From: Pseudomonadota bacterium
GTDB taxonomy: Bacteria > Pseudomonadota > Gammaproteobacteria > Steroidobacterales > Steroidobacteraceae
Assembly: GCA_025357635.1 (NCBI GenBank)
Contig: JANXOV010000082.1
Span: 35,519 to 99,518 of the forward strand
Reading direction: 5' to 3'
Length of the DNA: 64,000 nt
Shown: positions 17,004 through 27,063 of the stretch, piece after piece
Numbering within the stretch: position 1 is the stretch's first letter
How the letters are laid out: every line of letters starts with the position of its first letter
The notes under the pieces: generated by a model
Told to the model about the DNA's origin: nothing
The model's database searches: none
The model's input: only the letters and a program-made list of their open reading frames with translations
Made by a program: the position numbers and the translations under genes

Positions 17004-18623
17004 TCAATAGATGGGCGGCGTGTTCCAGCGCTGCACCGTGACGATCAGATGCGAATCGCCCTTCAATTCCTTGCCGCCTTGATCAAGGCTGGCGATCACC
17101 GACAGATCCCCGGCATTGTTGCTCGCGTACTTGCGCTCGGGGTTCGGGCCGGCAGCGCCGGGCATGAACTGGCCGGATGCATCGATGCTGCCGGCAAACT
17201 TGACGTCGTCCGCTTTGACCGCCTCTTCGTTGCGCGGCGCGAGCTTCCATCGCACATTCATCGGGCCCAGCGCAATCGGCGTGCGCACCGCGCTGTCCGG
17301 GCGCGGCTCGAGAAATCCGAAGGCCTCGAACTGCGCGGTGACCGGCGCGATCTTGCCGCCACCGACCCGTGCGATGGCATTGCCGGGAAGCACCTGCAGA
17401 CGGTCGACCTGATCGTACACCACGGCCATTTGCGCCGCGGCCGTCTTGCCAACCGATACGCTGCGCTCACCGATGGCCGCCTTCGCATCGACACTGACGG
17501 ATACGCGCAGCATTCCCGGCGCGGTGGCCAGCGTCGTCGCCTTCGTGCCGGGGCCGAAACTGACCGCGCCCTTAAGACCACGGCCCGCGATCACCACCTC
17601 CTGCGTGGTGCCCGCTTTCAACGCGCGCGGCGACACCGCCAGGATTGCGGCGGGCCCATCGGCGCGCTCAGCCGTCAGATCGCCGCCAATTTCCGCGCGC
17701 TGCGCATCGAACCAGCGCCCGCTCAACCGCTGGCCGTCAGCCGACAGCGCGAACACTTCGCGCACCTCGGTGCTTTCCCATTCTGAGGTGCCGCGCCACT
17801 CATAACCGGTGTAGAGGCGGACCTTGGAAGTCGCACGAGATGCCTTGCCGTCGGCATATTGCACGGACCACTGGGCGCTGTAGGCATCGGGGCCTTGCGA
17901 GGCGACGCGCAGCGTGCCGAAATAATCACCGCGGCCCGGCGTGCGCCCGCGCACCAGCCACTCGCCGGTGGGTTGCGCGTGCGTGCCCGCCTTCCAGTCG
18001 CGCCACTCGGGTGTATCGAAGGGGAACAGTCCGCCCAATTTGCCGGGCAGCACGGTGGTCGCCGTCTGCCACCAGTAGCGGTCTCGCGAGGAGGCCTGGT
18101 ACTCCAGCGATGGAAACTGGCCCACGTGCATGTGCATGTGCTTGAGCCACTCGTCGGCATCGCGCCGCTGCAGGGCGACGCGCGCCAGGCTGTGGCAACG
18201 ACCGCACATCACCGGCAGATCATCGCCCATCTGCAGATCCGGCACATTGGGCCGGCGTTCCAGGGCGAAGCGGCCCGCCGCCGACTCCGAGGGCGCAAGG
18301 CCCTGCGTGTCCGCCAGATACTTGACGATGGTGTCGCGCGCCTCTTCCGGCAGCGCCAGTCCATGCACATGCTCCATGCGGAAAATGGTCATCACCCAGC
18401 CTTCCGGGGATTTGCGGATCACGCTCAAGCGTTGAAAGTGAGCCGGTGAGCTTTCGGTATGACAGCCCGCGCAATACGTGCGCGTGGTGGCAAGTCCTGC
18501 CGACGCGTCGGCGAGGGCAGGCTCCGCGGCCAGCGCCTGCAGGGGTGCGTAGAGAAACGCAGCGGCGACCAGCGCCGCGGCGGCGCGCGAACGCGGCTTG
18601 CGCTCAATGCCTGATTGAATCAC
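17004..18623 (-). CDS. qhpA: QHNDH alpha subunit, diheme cytochrome c
   Basis: A 539-residue periplasmic alpha subunit that accepts electrons from the CTQ cofactor. It has a Sec signal (about 1-33, ending LQALAAE). Two heme c sites, CAGCH (51-55) and CGRCH (140-144), form an N-terminal diheme domain. Beta-rich domains follow, including an immunoglobulin-like part around RALKAGTTQEVVIAGRG. GTG 18623 was chosen because AAGGAG lies six bases upstream and the codon overlaps the qhpG stop (GTGA); the longer open frame is antisense-like and low-quality. External acceptors such as azurin or cytochrome c are not encoded nearby. Confidence 0.95.
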   Translation of the reverse strand: MIQSGIERKPRSRAAAALVAAAFLYAPLQALAAEPALADASAGLATTRTYCAGCHTESSPAHFQRLSVIRKSPEGWVMTIFRMEHVHGLALPEEARDTIVKYLADTQGLAPSESAAGRFALERRPNVPDLQMGDDLPVMCGRCHSLARVALQRRDADEWLKHMHMHVGQFPSLEYQASSRDRYWWQTATTVLPGKLGGLFPFDTPEWRDWKAGTHAQPTGEWLVRGRTPGRGDYFGTLRVASQGPDAYSAQWSVQYADGKASRATSKVRLYTGYEWRGTSEWESTEVREVFALSADGQRLSGRWFDAQRAEIGGDLTAERADGPAAILAVSPRALKAGTTQEVVIAGRGLKGAVSFGPGTKATTLATAPGMLRVSVSVDAKAAIGERSVSVGKTAAAQMAVVYDQVDRLQVLPGNAIARVGGGKIAPVTAQFEAFGFLEPRPDSAVRTPIALGPMNVRWKLAPRNEEAVKADDVKFAGSIDASGQFMPGAAGPNPERKYASNNAGDLSVIASLDQGGKELKGDSHLIVTVQRWNTPPIY

Positions 18624-20002
18624 GTCGAACTCCTTGCCATTGGCGCACCGACCGGTTCGGCACGCCTGAAACCGCTTGCGCCGCCCGCGGGCAGCGCACC
18701 CTGAACGCTCAACCACTGCATCGCCGCCCGCACCGCCGCCTCGGGCCGCCGCAGCTGCGCCGCAGCGCGCCCGGCATCCCGCTCGCCTAGCGAGCAGCAG
18801 TCGAGCAATTCGGCGATCTCGATGTCGCCGTAGCGCCAGAGGCCGCGCGGCCACTGCGGCGCCACCAGCACCCGGCGCATTTCGATGCGAGTGCCGTTCA
18901 GCACGGGGCGCGATTGGATCCGCGTAACCGGATCATGCAACATTCCGGCGCGCGCGGCGAGTTCCGCATAGCCGCGCGACATCGTTGACCAGAAATCCCC
19001 GCTGTTCGAGCCGGCCGCCTGCTCATAAAAAGAACCGGCTGCGACGGCCTTGCGCGCCCACAATTCCTGCGCCCGTTCATGCATGAAGCGCTGCACCGTA
19101 TTCCAGTCTCCGCCCTGCAGATGCGTGTTGATGGCGGCGACGGTGGCATCGGCCGAAGCCAGTGCTTCATAGATGCCATGACCCGACAGCGGGTCCAGCG
19201 CCATGGCGGCGTCGCCCGCCAGAACCCGGCCGGCGTCTTGCGCAGCCCGGCGCAGAAAGGCCCCGGCCGCGCGGGCGCGCAATTCGCCGACCGGTGTTGC
19301 CGATTCGAGCCTCGCGGCAACGCTCGACGGCAGGCGCGAACCGTCGGTCAGCAGCGCTCGCAGCGCCGGCCGCGAGCCCGCGTGCAACGGCGCGCAGACC
19401 ACTTGCACGTCGAGGTTGCCGCGGCCATCTTGCGCAACCCAACACCAGCGATCATCGCCCATGACGATTGCAGTCCCAGGTTCTGCGCCCGGAGGCGTCG
19501 AAAATCGCTGTGTCAGTGCCAGCAGTGACGGACCGCGCTGCGAAAAGCCCCGCACCTTGCGGCCGCGGGCATCCACCACGGCGCAAAATGTCTCGTGTCC
19601 GGCATCGCCGGCTTGGTGGATTGACCAGGCACCATCGCGGGCCTCACAGCGGCGAACCCAGCCCGGTTCAAGTGTGGCGCCCGCCCGGGTGGCATCGCGG
19701 CGCAGCGCCTGATCGAACTGCGCGCGGTCAATGAGGTACTCCGTGCCGTTGACGGAGCTCAGCCCGGCCCATTGGCGCGATCGCGGACCGCGGACCTGCA
19801 TCGTGGCGGCCGCCTCGTGCAACTCAAGACGCTCAAGCAACTGCAGCAGGCGCTCCGAGGCGCCCTCGATGCCGCGGCGCGCGGCACCTGCGTAAAGGCG
19901 CACGGCATGGCCCAATCGCGCAAGCCCCACAGCAGCGGCCACACCGGCCGGACCTGCGCCCAGCACGGCCACATCGCGAGATCCCGCACTGGCACCGTTC
20001 AC
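18620..20002 (-). CDS. qhpG: FAD monooxygenase of CTQ biogenesis QhpG
   Basis: A 460-residue flavoprotein monooxygenase resembling tryptophan-halogenase and hydroxybenzoate-hydroxylase folds. The FAD motif [14 protein letters not shown] is at residues 11-24, and the second FAD block [17 protein letters not shown] lies in the middle. In the QHNDH system QhpG hydroxylates the gamma-subunit tryptophan on the way to CTQ. The GTG start at 20002 overlaps the stop of the acyl-CoA synthetase gene (GTGA), and its own stop overlaps the qhpA start. Its place directly before qhpA makes the assignment strong; by sequence alone it would be a generic FAD monooxygenase. Confidence 0.9.
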   Translation of the reverse strand: MNGASAGSRDVAVLGAGPAGVAAAVGLARLGHAVRLYAGAARRGIEGASERLLQLLERLELHEAAATMQVRGPRSRQWAGLSSVNGTEYLIDRAQFDQALRRDATRAGATLEPGWVRRCEARDGAWSIHQAGDAGHETFCAVVDARGRKVRGFSQRGPSLLALTQRFSTPPGAEPGTAIVMGDDRWCWVAQDGRGNLDVQVVCAPLHAGSRPALRALLTDGSRLPSSVAARLESATPVGELRARAAGAFLRRAAQDAGRVLAGDAAMALDPLSGHGIYEALASADATVAAINTHLQGGDWNTVQRFMHERAQELWARKAVAAGSFYEQAAGSNSGDFWSTMSRGYAELAARAGMLHDPVTRIQSRPVLNGTRIEMRRVLVAPQWPRGLWRYGDIEIAELLDCCSLGERDAGRAAAQLRRPEAAVRAAMQWLSVQGALPAGGASGFRRAEPVGAPMARSST

Positions 20003-21705
20003 GCCGTTGCCTCCGCCCGCAGATTCAACTCGCGCTGAACGATATCGCGTATGAGGAATTTTTGAATCTTGCCCGTCACCGTCATCGGGAACTCATCGAC
20101 GAAGCGCACATAGCGCGGCACCTTGAAGTGTGCGATCTGACCCTGGCAGAAAGCCTGGATTTCCTCATCGGTGGCCTGCACACCGGCGCGCAGGCGCACC
20201 ACCGCGCACACTGCTTCACCGAAGCGTGAGTCGGGCACGCCCACCACCGCCACGTCCAGTATCTTCGGATGCTTGAACAGAAACTCTTCGATTTCACGCG
20301 GGTAAACGTTCTCGCCGCCGCGGATGATCATGTCCTTCACCCGGCCGACGATGTTGCAATAGCCCTGGTCATCGATCACCGCAAGATCCCCGGTGTGCAT
20401 CCAGCCGTCCGCGTCCACCGCCTCTGCAGTCCGCTCCGGCTCGTCCCAGTAGCCGCGCATCACGCTGTAGCCGCGCGTGCACAATTCGCCGGCGACGCCA
20501 CGCTCCACCGTGTCGCCGTGCGCCTCGATGATCTTGACCTCGACATGGGGATGTATACGGCCGACGGTGCCCACGCGCCGCTCCAGCGGATCATCGGTGC
20601 TGGACTGGAAGCTGACCGGGCTGGTCTCTGTCATGCCATAGCAGATGGTGATCTCGCGCATGTGCATCGAGTCGATGACCTTGCGCATCACGGCAATGGG
20701 ACAGGGCGCGCCGGCCATGATGCCGGTGCGCAGACTCCCCAGGTCGAATTCGGCGAAGCGCGGGTGTTCCAGTTCGGCGATGAACATCGTCGGCACGCCG
20801 AACAGCACCGTGCAGCGCTCCTTGGCCACGCAGGTCAGGACACTCTGCGCCTCGAAACTGGGTCCGGGAAAAATCGCCGCCGCACCGTGCGTCACGGCCC
20901 CCAGTACCCCCATGGCCATCCCGAAGCAGTGATACAAGGGCACGGGAATGCAGACACGGTCCGCATCGGTGAGACGCATTCCCTCGCCGACAAAGAACGC
21001 ATTGTTCACCAGATTGTAGTGGGTAAGCGTTGCGCCCTTGGGCGTGCCGGTGGTGCCGCTGGTGAATTGAATGTTGATGGGATCGTGCGGCGAGAGCGCC
21101 CCGCCGATTTCGAGCAGTTCCTGCGATGACACGGCGGCGGCACGCGCCATCAATGCATCGAAGGGCAGGAAGCCCGGTGCGCGCGCGGCGCCCAGATTGA
21201 CCAGCAGCCGCAGGTCAGGGAATTCTTCGCTCAACAACAATCCCGCGCGCTCCAGTGCCAGCTCTGGAATGATGTCGCGCAACATACCCAGATAGTCGCT
21301 GCTCTTGAATGAATCCGCCAGCAGCAGCGCGCGGCAACTGGTCTTGCGCAAGGCGAAGCGCAACTCGAACACGCGATATGCAGGATTGAGGTTGACCAGA
21401 ATCAACCCGGCCTGCGCGGTCGCGAATTGCGTCAGCACCCACTCGGCGCAATTGGGCGACCAGATGCCGACACGATCGCCGGGGCGAAGCCCCGAGGCGA
21501 GAAACGCGCACGCCAACTGCTCCACGCGCGCAGCCAGCTCTTCGTAGGTCCAGCGAACGTCCTGCCCGACCACGACCAGCGCCGTGTGCGTCGGCCATCG
21601 CTCCACCGCAGCCGCCAGCGTCTCGCCCACCGTGCGATGCTGCAGCGGGACCCCGGTGGGTCCCGCCACATGGCTCAATGCAACTGGCGCGCACTGCGTT
21701 GCCAC
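19999..21705 (-). CDS. Acyl-CoA synthetase (AMP-forming)
   Basis: A 568-residue ANL-superfamily ligase. The AMP-binding P-loop [13 protein letters not shown] is at residues 214-226. The A5-type motif YGMTETSPV and the hinge block [21 protein letters not shown] are present, and the catalytic Lys of the C-terminal domain lies in MTVTGKIQK. It would convert a carboxylic acid to its CoA thioester; medium-chain or aryl acids are likely but not provable. It starts with GTG 8 bases after the TonB receptor and overlaps qhpG. It is not a usual member of the qhp set, and suggests the QHNDH product is oxidised to an acid and activated. Confidence 0.9.
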   Translation of the reverse strand: MATQCAPVALSHVAGPTGVPLQHRTVGETLAAAVERWPTHTALVVVGQDVRWTYEELAARVEQLACAFLASGLRPGDRVGIWSPNCAEWVLTQFATAQAGLILVNLNPAYRVFELRFALRKTSCRALLLADSFKSSDYLGMLRDIIPELALERAGLLLSEEFPDLRLLVNLGAARAPGFLPFDALMARAAAVSSQELLEIGGALSPHDPINIQFTSGTTGTPKGATLTHYNLVNNAFFVGEGMRLTDADRVCIPVPLYHCFGMAMGVLGAVTHGAAAIFPGPSFEAQSVLTCVAKERCTVLFGVPTMFIAELEHPRFAEFDLGSLRTGIMAGAPCPIAVMRKVIDSMHMREITICYGMTETSPVSFQSSTDDPLERRVGTVGRIHPHVEVKIIEAHGDTVERGVAGELCTRGYSVMRGYWDEPERTAEAVDADGWMHTGDLAVIDDQGYCNIVGRVKDMIIRGGENVYPREIEEFLFKHPKILDVAVVGVPDSRFGEAVCAVVRLRAGVQATDEEIQAFCQGQIAHFKVPRYVRFVDEFPMTVTGKIQKFLIRDIVQRELNLRAEATA

Positions 21706-21713
21706 GGCAGTGG

Positions 21714-24095
21714 TCAGAATCGATACGTCGCGTCGAGACCGTACATGCGTGGCAGACCCCGATGCCGGTAGTCAAAGCCGAAGCCCTGCACGTTGACCGC
21801 GTTGGTCAGGTAGAACTTGTTGGCCAGGTTGTTGCCCCAGATACCCACCTCCCACTTTGAATCCGGCGCGCGCACCGCTATGCGCGAGTTGATGAGGTGA
21901 TAGGCGCCCTGAGCGATGTTGTCGTCGTTGGGCAGGGCAAGAAACTGCTTGCCCGTGAAGCTGGCGTCGACGTGCAGGGTCAGTGCCACGGAATCATTGC
22001 GCCAGGCATCCCAGTCGCCGGCCAGAGTACCGGATACTGTCGGCGCGTTTGGCAATTGGTTGCCCGCGATACTCCCGCTGGCCAGCGTGCCCTCTTGGAC
22101 CTTGGTGTTGAGAAAACCGAGCCCCGCGCGCAACGTAAGCTCGCGCACCGGGCGGGTCACCAGCTCGAGTTCACCACCAGTTAGCTTGGATTTCCCCAGG
22201 TTGATCAACGGCTGCTGGCCGGTGGGGAAGACGTTGATGATCTGCTGATTTTTGTATTGGTAACTGAAAGCGGCGCCGTTCAGCTGCAGGCGGTTGCCCA
22301 GCCACGAGGTCTTGAAACCCACTTCGATCGCATTCAATGTTTCCGGCTTCACCGTGGTGAAATCGGTGGGTGTAAACAAGAACTGCGCATTGAAGGCCGC
22401 CGCACGATATCCGCGGCTGAGATTGATGTAGATCAGGCTGTCGGGCGTAGGCATGTAATCCAACCCCAGCCGGCCGGTGAAGTCGGTGTTATGCAGCGCC
22501 TGGCTGCGCGAAGTATTGACTGCCGCGTCGTAACCGGGCGAACCGGGCAGGAACAGCAGCGGGCAGATGATGGAAGGATCACCGGCAATGCACGAGCCAT
22601 TGTTGAAAATGCTGGCGATCGGCACGCCATCCGGGCCGCGCAGCTGATTGATTGCATTCTTCTGCACGCCGTTGTCATGATTGAACCGCAGGCCCGCGCG
22701 CAGTTTGAATTGCCCGTTCATGGCATAGCTGCCGTCCGAGTACAGCGCCCAGCTGTTGCGGATTTGATCGAATTGGTTGTAGTACCTGCACGACAGGTTG
22801 ATGAACGCGCCATTCACATAACCAAAGCCCGGCACGGGGCTGGGATTGGTGTAGGAGGCATCCGCGCAGTCCTGATAATTGATGGCGTTGTCACCGTTGA
22901 AATCCAGAAAATTGAAAATCTGATTTTCGTTGGTGTTGAAAATGATTTCATGCTGGTAGTACGCGCCGAGAATAAAACTCAGCGCATCATTCCCCGTGGT
23001 TGACAGGCGCAGGTCCTGGGTAACCTGGCGGGTCTTGCCAAAGTATGGAATTTTCCACACATCCAACGGCGCGCCATCCGTGCCTTCCGGATTGAACAAC
23101 TCACCTTGATCCCAGGAGGTGATCGAGGTCAATGCGTATTTGTCCGTGACGTTCCACTGCGCGGTAAGCGACGCAGACTTGTTCTCCTGGCGACGGCGCG
23201 GCGTGTAGTTTTGGGCAACTTCGTCATCCGCCAGCGGCGTGCCGGTTGCAGTTCCATCGGAAGTTCGGTAATACCCGACGCCACCGATGCCCGCCTCACT
23301 GACCCGACCCGCGATGATCGCGTAGTTGGTCGGGTTTTGTTTGCTGGCAGCCAGACGCAGAGTGAAATCCAAATTGTCGGTGGCTTTGTAGAGCAGGCCC
23401 AGGCGTACACCGTACTGGTCCAGCCCTTCCATGGGGTCCTTGCCCGGCAGTATGTTTTTGATGAAGCCATCCGCCTTGGAGTAGGTGAAAGCCAGCCGTG
23501 CGGCCAGCTTGTCGGCGAGCAGCGCGCCCTGCACGGCGCCTTCGGCTTCCTTGCGGCTGTAGTTGCCCGCGCCGACTTTGACATATCCGGACGTGTCGAA
23601 CCCAGGCTTGTGCGTGATGAAATTGATGGCCCCGCCGGTGGTGTTCTTGCCGTAGAGCGTCCCCTGCGGCCCGCGCAGCACCTCAATGCGCTCCAGGTCG
23701 TACATTTCCACACCGAAGATCACAAAGTTGCCCTTGTAAACCTCATCAAGGTAACTGGCCACCGGACCGGACTGGCTCAGGGAATAGTCGAACATGGAAA
23801 TGCCGCGCAAGGAAAACAGCGGCGAGCCTTGGCCGACGATGCCATTGACCTGAAGATTGGGGATCTGGGTCGCCAGCGAGGAAGGACTGTCCAATTTCAG
23901 TTCGCCCAATTGGCTGCCGGTTAGTGCCGTCACTGACACCGGCACGCGCTGCAGACTTTCCTCGCGCTTCTGCGCCGTGACCACGACCTCTTCGAGGACC
24001 GCAGAGGAATCCGTGGCTTCCTGCGCATGCAGGCCGCCCATCGCTGCCAAGCCGATCCATCCGAGCATCAGCCTGGCGAAATTTCTCGACCTCAT
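21714..24095 (-). CDS. TonB-dependent receptor heading the QHNDH operon
   Basis: A 793-residue outer-membrane receptor. It has a Sec signal (1-24, ending GGLHAQ), a plug domain starting [15 protein letters not shown] with the [19 protein letters not shown] block, and a 22-strand barrel ending in the aromatic C-terminus DATYRF. It imports a ligand across the outer membrane using TonB energy. ATG 24095 has AAGGGG seven bases upstream, which fixes the start against a longer frame. It is the first gene of the operon that continues through acyl-CoA synthetase to qhpE. The ligand is unknown; the context suggests an amine or a precursor of one. Confidence 0.95.
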   Translation of the reverse strand: MRSRNFARLMLGWIGLAAMGGLHAQEATDSSAVLEEVVVTAQKREESLQRVPVSVTALTGSQLGELKLDSPSSLATQIPNLQVNGIVGQGSPLFSLRGISMFDYSLSQSGPVASYLDEVYKGNFVIFGVEMYDLERIEVLRGPQGTLYGKNTTGGAINFITHKPGFDTSGYVKVGAGNYSRKEAEGAVQGALLADKLAARLAFTYSKADGFIKNILPGKDPMEGLDQYGVRLGLLYKATDNLDFTLRLAASKQNPTNYAIIAGRVSEAGIGGVGYYRTSDGTATGTPLADDEVAQNYTPRRRQENKSASLTAQWNVTDKYALTSITSWDQGELFNPEGTDGAPLDVWKIPYFGKTRQVTQDLRLSTTGNDALSFILGAYYQHEIIFNTNENQIFNFLDFNGDNAINYQDCADASYTNPSPVPGFGYVNGAFINLSCRYYNQFDQIRNSWALYSDGSYAMNGQFKLRAGLRFNHDNGVQKNAINQLRGPDGVPIASIFNNGSCIAGDPSIICPLLFLPGSPGYDAAVNTSRSQALHNTDFTGRLGLDYMPTPDSLIYINLSRGYRAAAFNAQFLFTPTDFTTVKPETLNAIEVGFKTSWLGNRLQLNGAAFSYQYKNQQIINVFPTGQQPLINLGKSKLTGGELELVTRPVRELTLRAGLGFLNTKVQEGTLASGSIAGNQLPNAPTVSGTLAGDWDAWRNDSVALTLHVDASFTGKQFLALPNDDNIAQGAYHLINSRIAVRAPDSKWEVGIWGNNLANKFYLTNAVNVQGFGFDYRHRGLPRMYGLDATYRF

Positions 24096-24244
24096 AAGAT
24101 ATCCCCTTTCATTTTTTGAATTAGCCCAATACCGATGCACGGCCCGGCCCTTGGGTGCATTGTATCCCTACCCTGAAGCGGAGCCCAGGCAAGAGCACTG
24201 CGTCTCAATTGCAATTGCCCCGCGCGTATGATATTCGCGCTGCC

Positions 24245-25018
24245 ATGCAATACACCCGCGCCCTGGTCCGAAACCCCGCCCCGAGCTTTGCGCTCGGCCT
24301 GACCCAATCCACCGAAGGGAGGCCGGATCTGAACACCGCCCTGCTGCAGCATCGTCGCTATTGTGAAGCGCTGGTCGAGTGTGGATTGCAGTTGACGCAA
24401 CTGCCCTGCGACCCGGCGTTCCCGGATGGGACCTTCGTTGAAGACACCGCGCTGCTGTTTCCCGGATTTACCGTGCTGACCCGTCCTGGCGCTGCGAGCC
24501 GCCAGGGCGAAACCGCCAGCACGCTGGCGGCCCTGCGAAGCTTTTTTGATCGCATCGACACCATCGAAGCGCCCGGCACGGTCGACGGCGGGGATATCTG
24601 CGTCGCTGAGAATCATGTTTTCGTCGGCATCTCGGCACGTACCAATGAAGCGGGCGCCGCGCAGTTGACACAGATTCTGCGCGCGCACGGATACTCGGTG
24701 AGCCCCATCGACATTCGCAGCAGCAAGACGCTCCTGCACCTGAAGTCCGGCCTCACCTATCTGGGCGAGGGATTGATGATCCTGAGCACCGATGCGCCGA
24801 AGAGCGATGCGATCGCCGGATTCGAGATCCTCGAACTTGCGCAAGCGGAGAATTATGCCGCCAATTGCCTGAGCGTCAACGGCCCGGTTCTGATTGCCGA
24901 CGGCTATCCCGGTCTGGCGGCCGCACTGCACAAGCGCGGCCGCCGAACGCTCGCATTGGACATGTCCGAGTTTCGCAAGATGGACGGCGGCCTGACCTGC
25001 CTGTCACTGCGGTTCTAG
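24245..25018 (+). CDS. Dimethylargininase (DDAH)
   Basis: A 257-residue hydrolase of the pentein superfamily that splits N-omega-methylated arginines to citrulline and methylamines. The triad is visible: Asp114 in APGTVDGGD, His165 in LLHLKSG and the nucleophile Cys252 in DGGLTCLS near the C-terminus. The Pseudomonas enzyme, as I recall it, has Glu where this protein has Asp114, while mammalian DDAH has Asp. The start ATG 24245 gives the family-typical length; the longer open frame runs into the divergent promoter region. The gene is divergent from the receptor of the QHNDH operon, 149 bases apart. Confidence 0.92.
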   Translation: MQYTRALVRNPAPSFALGLTQSTEGRPDLNTALLQHRRYCEALVECGLQLTQLPCDPAFPDGTFVEDTALLFPGFTVLTRPGAASRQGETASTLAALRSFFDRIDTIEAPGTVDGGDICVAENHVFVGISARTNEAGAAQLTQILRAHGYSVSPIDIRSSKTLLHLKSGLTYLGEGLMILSTDAPKSDAIAGFEILELAQAENYAANCLSVNGPVLIADGYPGLAAALHKRGRRTLALDMSEFRKMDGGLTCLSLRF

Positions 25019-25043
25019 AAACCTCGCGGATGAACCCGTATGA

Positions 25044-25610
25044 CTAGAATTTGCGCACGGGCCTGACGAATCCCACCACTTCCTGCCCGATCATCTCGAG
25101 CATGTCGGCGACGCGCGGCACCAGGCAATGCCCCTGGGCATCGAACACCTTTTCACTCGAATTGATGGCGGCGCCCATCGGCGTGGGCCAGCCGCGCAAG
25201 GCATGCACGATGTCCCGAAGCGCGCCCAGCGTGTTCACGGCGCCCGGCCACCCGCCTGCCGTTGCAACGCAACCCACGGCACGCCCGCTGAAATAGGGCC
25301 GCACATCGCCGCGCAGATCTTCGGCATAGTCCAGCGCGTTCTTCACCAAACCCGAGATGCTGCCGTGATATCCGGGCGATCCGAGAATGATGCCGTCGGC
25401 CAAGGCCATCTCGGCCACCAGGTCCCGGGCTTCGGCCGAGCGTTCGGTGATTTCCGGCTGATAGATCGGCATCTGCAGCGCGGAGCCGCAGATGAGCCGG
25501 GTGCGCGCGCCGGTACGTTCCGCCGCCGCCAGCACCAGGCGCATGGCCTTTTCGGTGGAGGAACCGGCACGCAGCGTGCCGCCGATGGCGATGATGTAGG
25601 GTGAATTCAC
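25044..25610 (-). CDS. NADPH-dependent FMN reductase
   Basis: A 188-residue flavodoxin-fold reductase. The FMN phosphate loop is GGTLRAGSSTEKAM (10-23), and the second flavin contact is the GSPGYHGSISGLVKNALDY block around 80-95. The family reduces FMN, quinones, chromate or azo dyes with NAD(P)H, and some members feed two-component monooxygenases. The start is GTG at 25610, as no ATG gives the first beta strand. It is convergent with the dimethylargininase gene (25 bases between stops). A flavin supply role for a nearby oxygenase is possible but unproven. Confidence 0.88.
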   Translation of the reverse strand: MNSPYIIAIGGTLRAGSSTEKAMRLVLAAAERTGARTRLICGSALQMPIYQPEITERSAEARDLVAEMALADGIILGSPGYHGSISGLVKNALDYAEDLRGDVRPYFSGRAVGCVATAGGWPGAVNTLGALRDIVHALRGWPTPMGAAINSSEKVFDAQGHCLVPRVADMLEMIGQEVVGFVRPVRKF

Positions 25611-25957
25611 GTGTGGATGGACCTCTTCGCAGCGCCAACGGCGGCGCCGTCATGCAACGCAGCCCAGTCTACGCAGATTTGACAGCCGGTTCGATTCTGC
25701 TCTGGCGATTCTGCTCTGGCTTGATCCGGCAATGAATTCCGTTAACATGTTCACGTCATTGCGCGCCTGCTCAAGGTGCGCGACTCGATTCCAACCGGGA
25801 CTGCATGCCTTGCGAGTGAACAGCAATGGCGCGTGAATCGCACGCCGATTCACGGCGGCTGCTGGTGGAACTTACCCGGCGGGACGGGAACTGATCGCCG
25901 ACACCTTGCCGACGGTCAAGAAAATCAGCGGCAACTTGCGCGATTAAAGGGGGTTTC
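25611..25957. other. 347-base gene-free stretch upstream of the Rieske gene
   Basis: Between the divergent FMN reductase and Rieske oxygenase genes. Two short open frames (25650-25853 minus, 25776-25961 plus) have no start signal, domain or convincing composition. It contains a perfect 14-base tandem duplication and a locally AT-richer part near 25730-25760 (ATTCCGTTAACATG), which is the most likely promoter zone. No sigma-70 pair with good spacing and no hairpin terminator was found. Confidence 0.5.
25693..25720. repeat. 14-base tandem duplication
   Basis: The unit GATTCTGCTCTGGC occurs twice head to tail (25693-25706 and 25707-25720) in the non-coding region between the FMN reductase and Rieske genes. 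It is probably a replication-slippage duplication; a regulatory role is possible given the position. Confidence 0.7.
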
Positions 25958-27019
25958 ATGACAGGCATATCCGCGTTCATCAAGAATTGTTGGTACGTCG
26001 CCGCGTGGTCGGATGAGATCGGCGCCAGCGCATTCCTGGCCCGCTCGATCATCGGGATGCCACTGATGTTCTGGCGCGAGGACGGCGGGCGGCTGGTCGC
26101 GTTCGAGGATCGCTGCTGCCACCGTGGCGCACCCTTGTCCCTGGGCCGGCGCGAGCCCGCGGGCATCCGCTGCATGTATCACGGCATGCTGTTCGAGGGC
26201 AGCGGAAAGTGCATCGAGATCCCTTCGCAGGAATTCATCCCTGAAGCGGCGCGGGTGCGCACATTTCCCGTGGTGGAACGGCACAAGTGGGTATGGGTGT
26301 GGATGGGTGACCCGGCCCACGCTGACCAGAGCCTGATTCCCGACACGCATTACCTGGACGATCCGGGCTGGCGCGGCACGCCCGGCTACATGCATTACCG
26401 GGCCAACTACCTGCTGATCGCCGACAACCTGCTGGATTTTTCGCATCTTGCCTACGTGCACGAAAAAACCCTCGGCGGATCTTCGAAGTATGCGCAGATC
26501 CGGCCGAAGATCACGCGCACCGCACGCGGCATCCGCGTGGAGCGCTGGCTGCTGGACGATGAGCCCGCGCCCTTCTTGAAAACCATCAAGACCTGGCCCG
26601 GCAACGTCGACCGCTGGAACATCTATGACGTCGTGATGCCCGGCGTGCTGCTCATGGACTCGGGCAGCGCACCGGTCAACAGTGGCGCACCGCAGGGCAA
26701 TCGCCAGGATTGCGCCGAGTTCTTCGGTTGCCAGGCCATCACGCCGGAGACCGCGACCACATCGCACTATTTCTTCCAGCAATCGCACAACTTCGCGCTG
26801 CATGATCCGCAGGTTACGGAGAACCTGCGCCTGGCGGTGCTGGCTGGCTTTCAGGAGGACAAGGACATGATCGAGGCACAGCAGCGCGTGCTCGACATGG
26901 ATCCGCAGTTCCGAATGCTGGGCCTGCGCATGGATACGGCGCTGGGAAATTTCCGGCTGCTGGTGGAGAAGACGATTGCCGATGAACAGCGCGCGCCCAG
27001 CGCGGCATCGGCTGCGTGA
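25958..27019 (+). CDS. Rieske non-heme iron oxygenase, VanA-like
   Basis: A 353-residue oxygenase subunit of the vanillate O-demethylase/PobA-type family. The Rieske [2Fe-2S] ligands are Cys53-x-His55 and Cys72-x2-His75. The mononuclear iron site is DNLLDFSHLAYVH, with His163 and His168. These enzymes demethylate or hydroxylate aromatic or quaternary-amine substrates using an FMN/ferredoxin reductase, which is not encoded here. ATG 25958 follows a GGGGG stretch four bases upstream. The aldehyde dehydrogenase gene starts 44 bases downstream and is probably co-transcribed, so the product may be an aldehyde (for example from O- or N-dealkylation). Confidence 0.9.
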   Translation: MTGISAFIKNCWYVAAWSDEIGASAFLARSIIGMPLMFWREDGGRLVAFEDRCCHRGAPLSLGRREPAGIRCMYHGMLFEGSGKCIEIPSQEFIPEAARVRTFPVVERHKWVWVWMGDPAHADQSLIPDTHYLDDPGWRGTPGYMHYRANYLLIADNLLDFSHLAYVHEKTLGGSSKYAQIRPKITRTARGIRVERWLLDDEPAPFLKTIKTWPGNVDRWNIYDVVMPGVLLMDSGSAPVNSGAPQGNRQDCAEFFGCQAITPETATTSHYFFQQSHNFALHDPQVTENLRLAVLAGFQEDKDMIEAQQRVLDMDPQFRMLGLRMDTALGNFRLLVEKTIADEQRAPSAASAA

Positions 27020-27063
27020 GACGAACATCAATGATCAAATCAAGAGAATCGAGGACTTAAATC

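Noticed and set aside
18624..18854. Upstream extension of the qhpA frame
   Set aside because: Arg/Ala-rich translation antisense-like within qhpG. The GTG at 18623 has AAGGAG and a good signal peptide.
20269..21129. 286-residue plus-strand frame opposite the acyl-CoA synthetase
   Set aside because: No recognisable domain, and the ligase on the minus strand has all its core motifs.
24096..24244. Sigma-70 promoter TTGCAA/TATGAT before dimethylargininase
   Set aside because: The TATGAT is convincing but the nearest TTGCAA is only 12 bases away, too close for a standard promoter.
24245..25018. Dimethylargininase feeding dimethylamine to the amine dehydrogenase
   Set aside because: QHNDH oxidises primary amines, and dimethylamine is secondary, so a direct link is unlikely despite the adjacency.
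25650..25853. 67-residue minus-strand frame before the FMN reductase
   Set aside because: No ribosome site or domain, and it spans the tandem duplication. Treated as non-coding.
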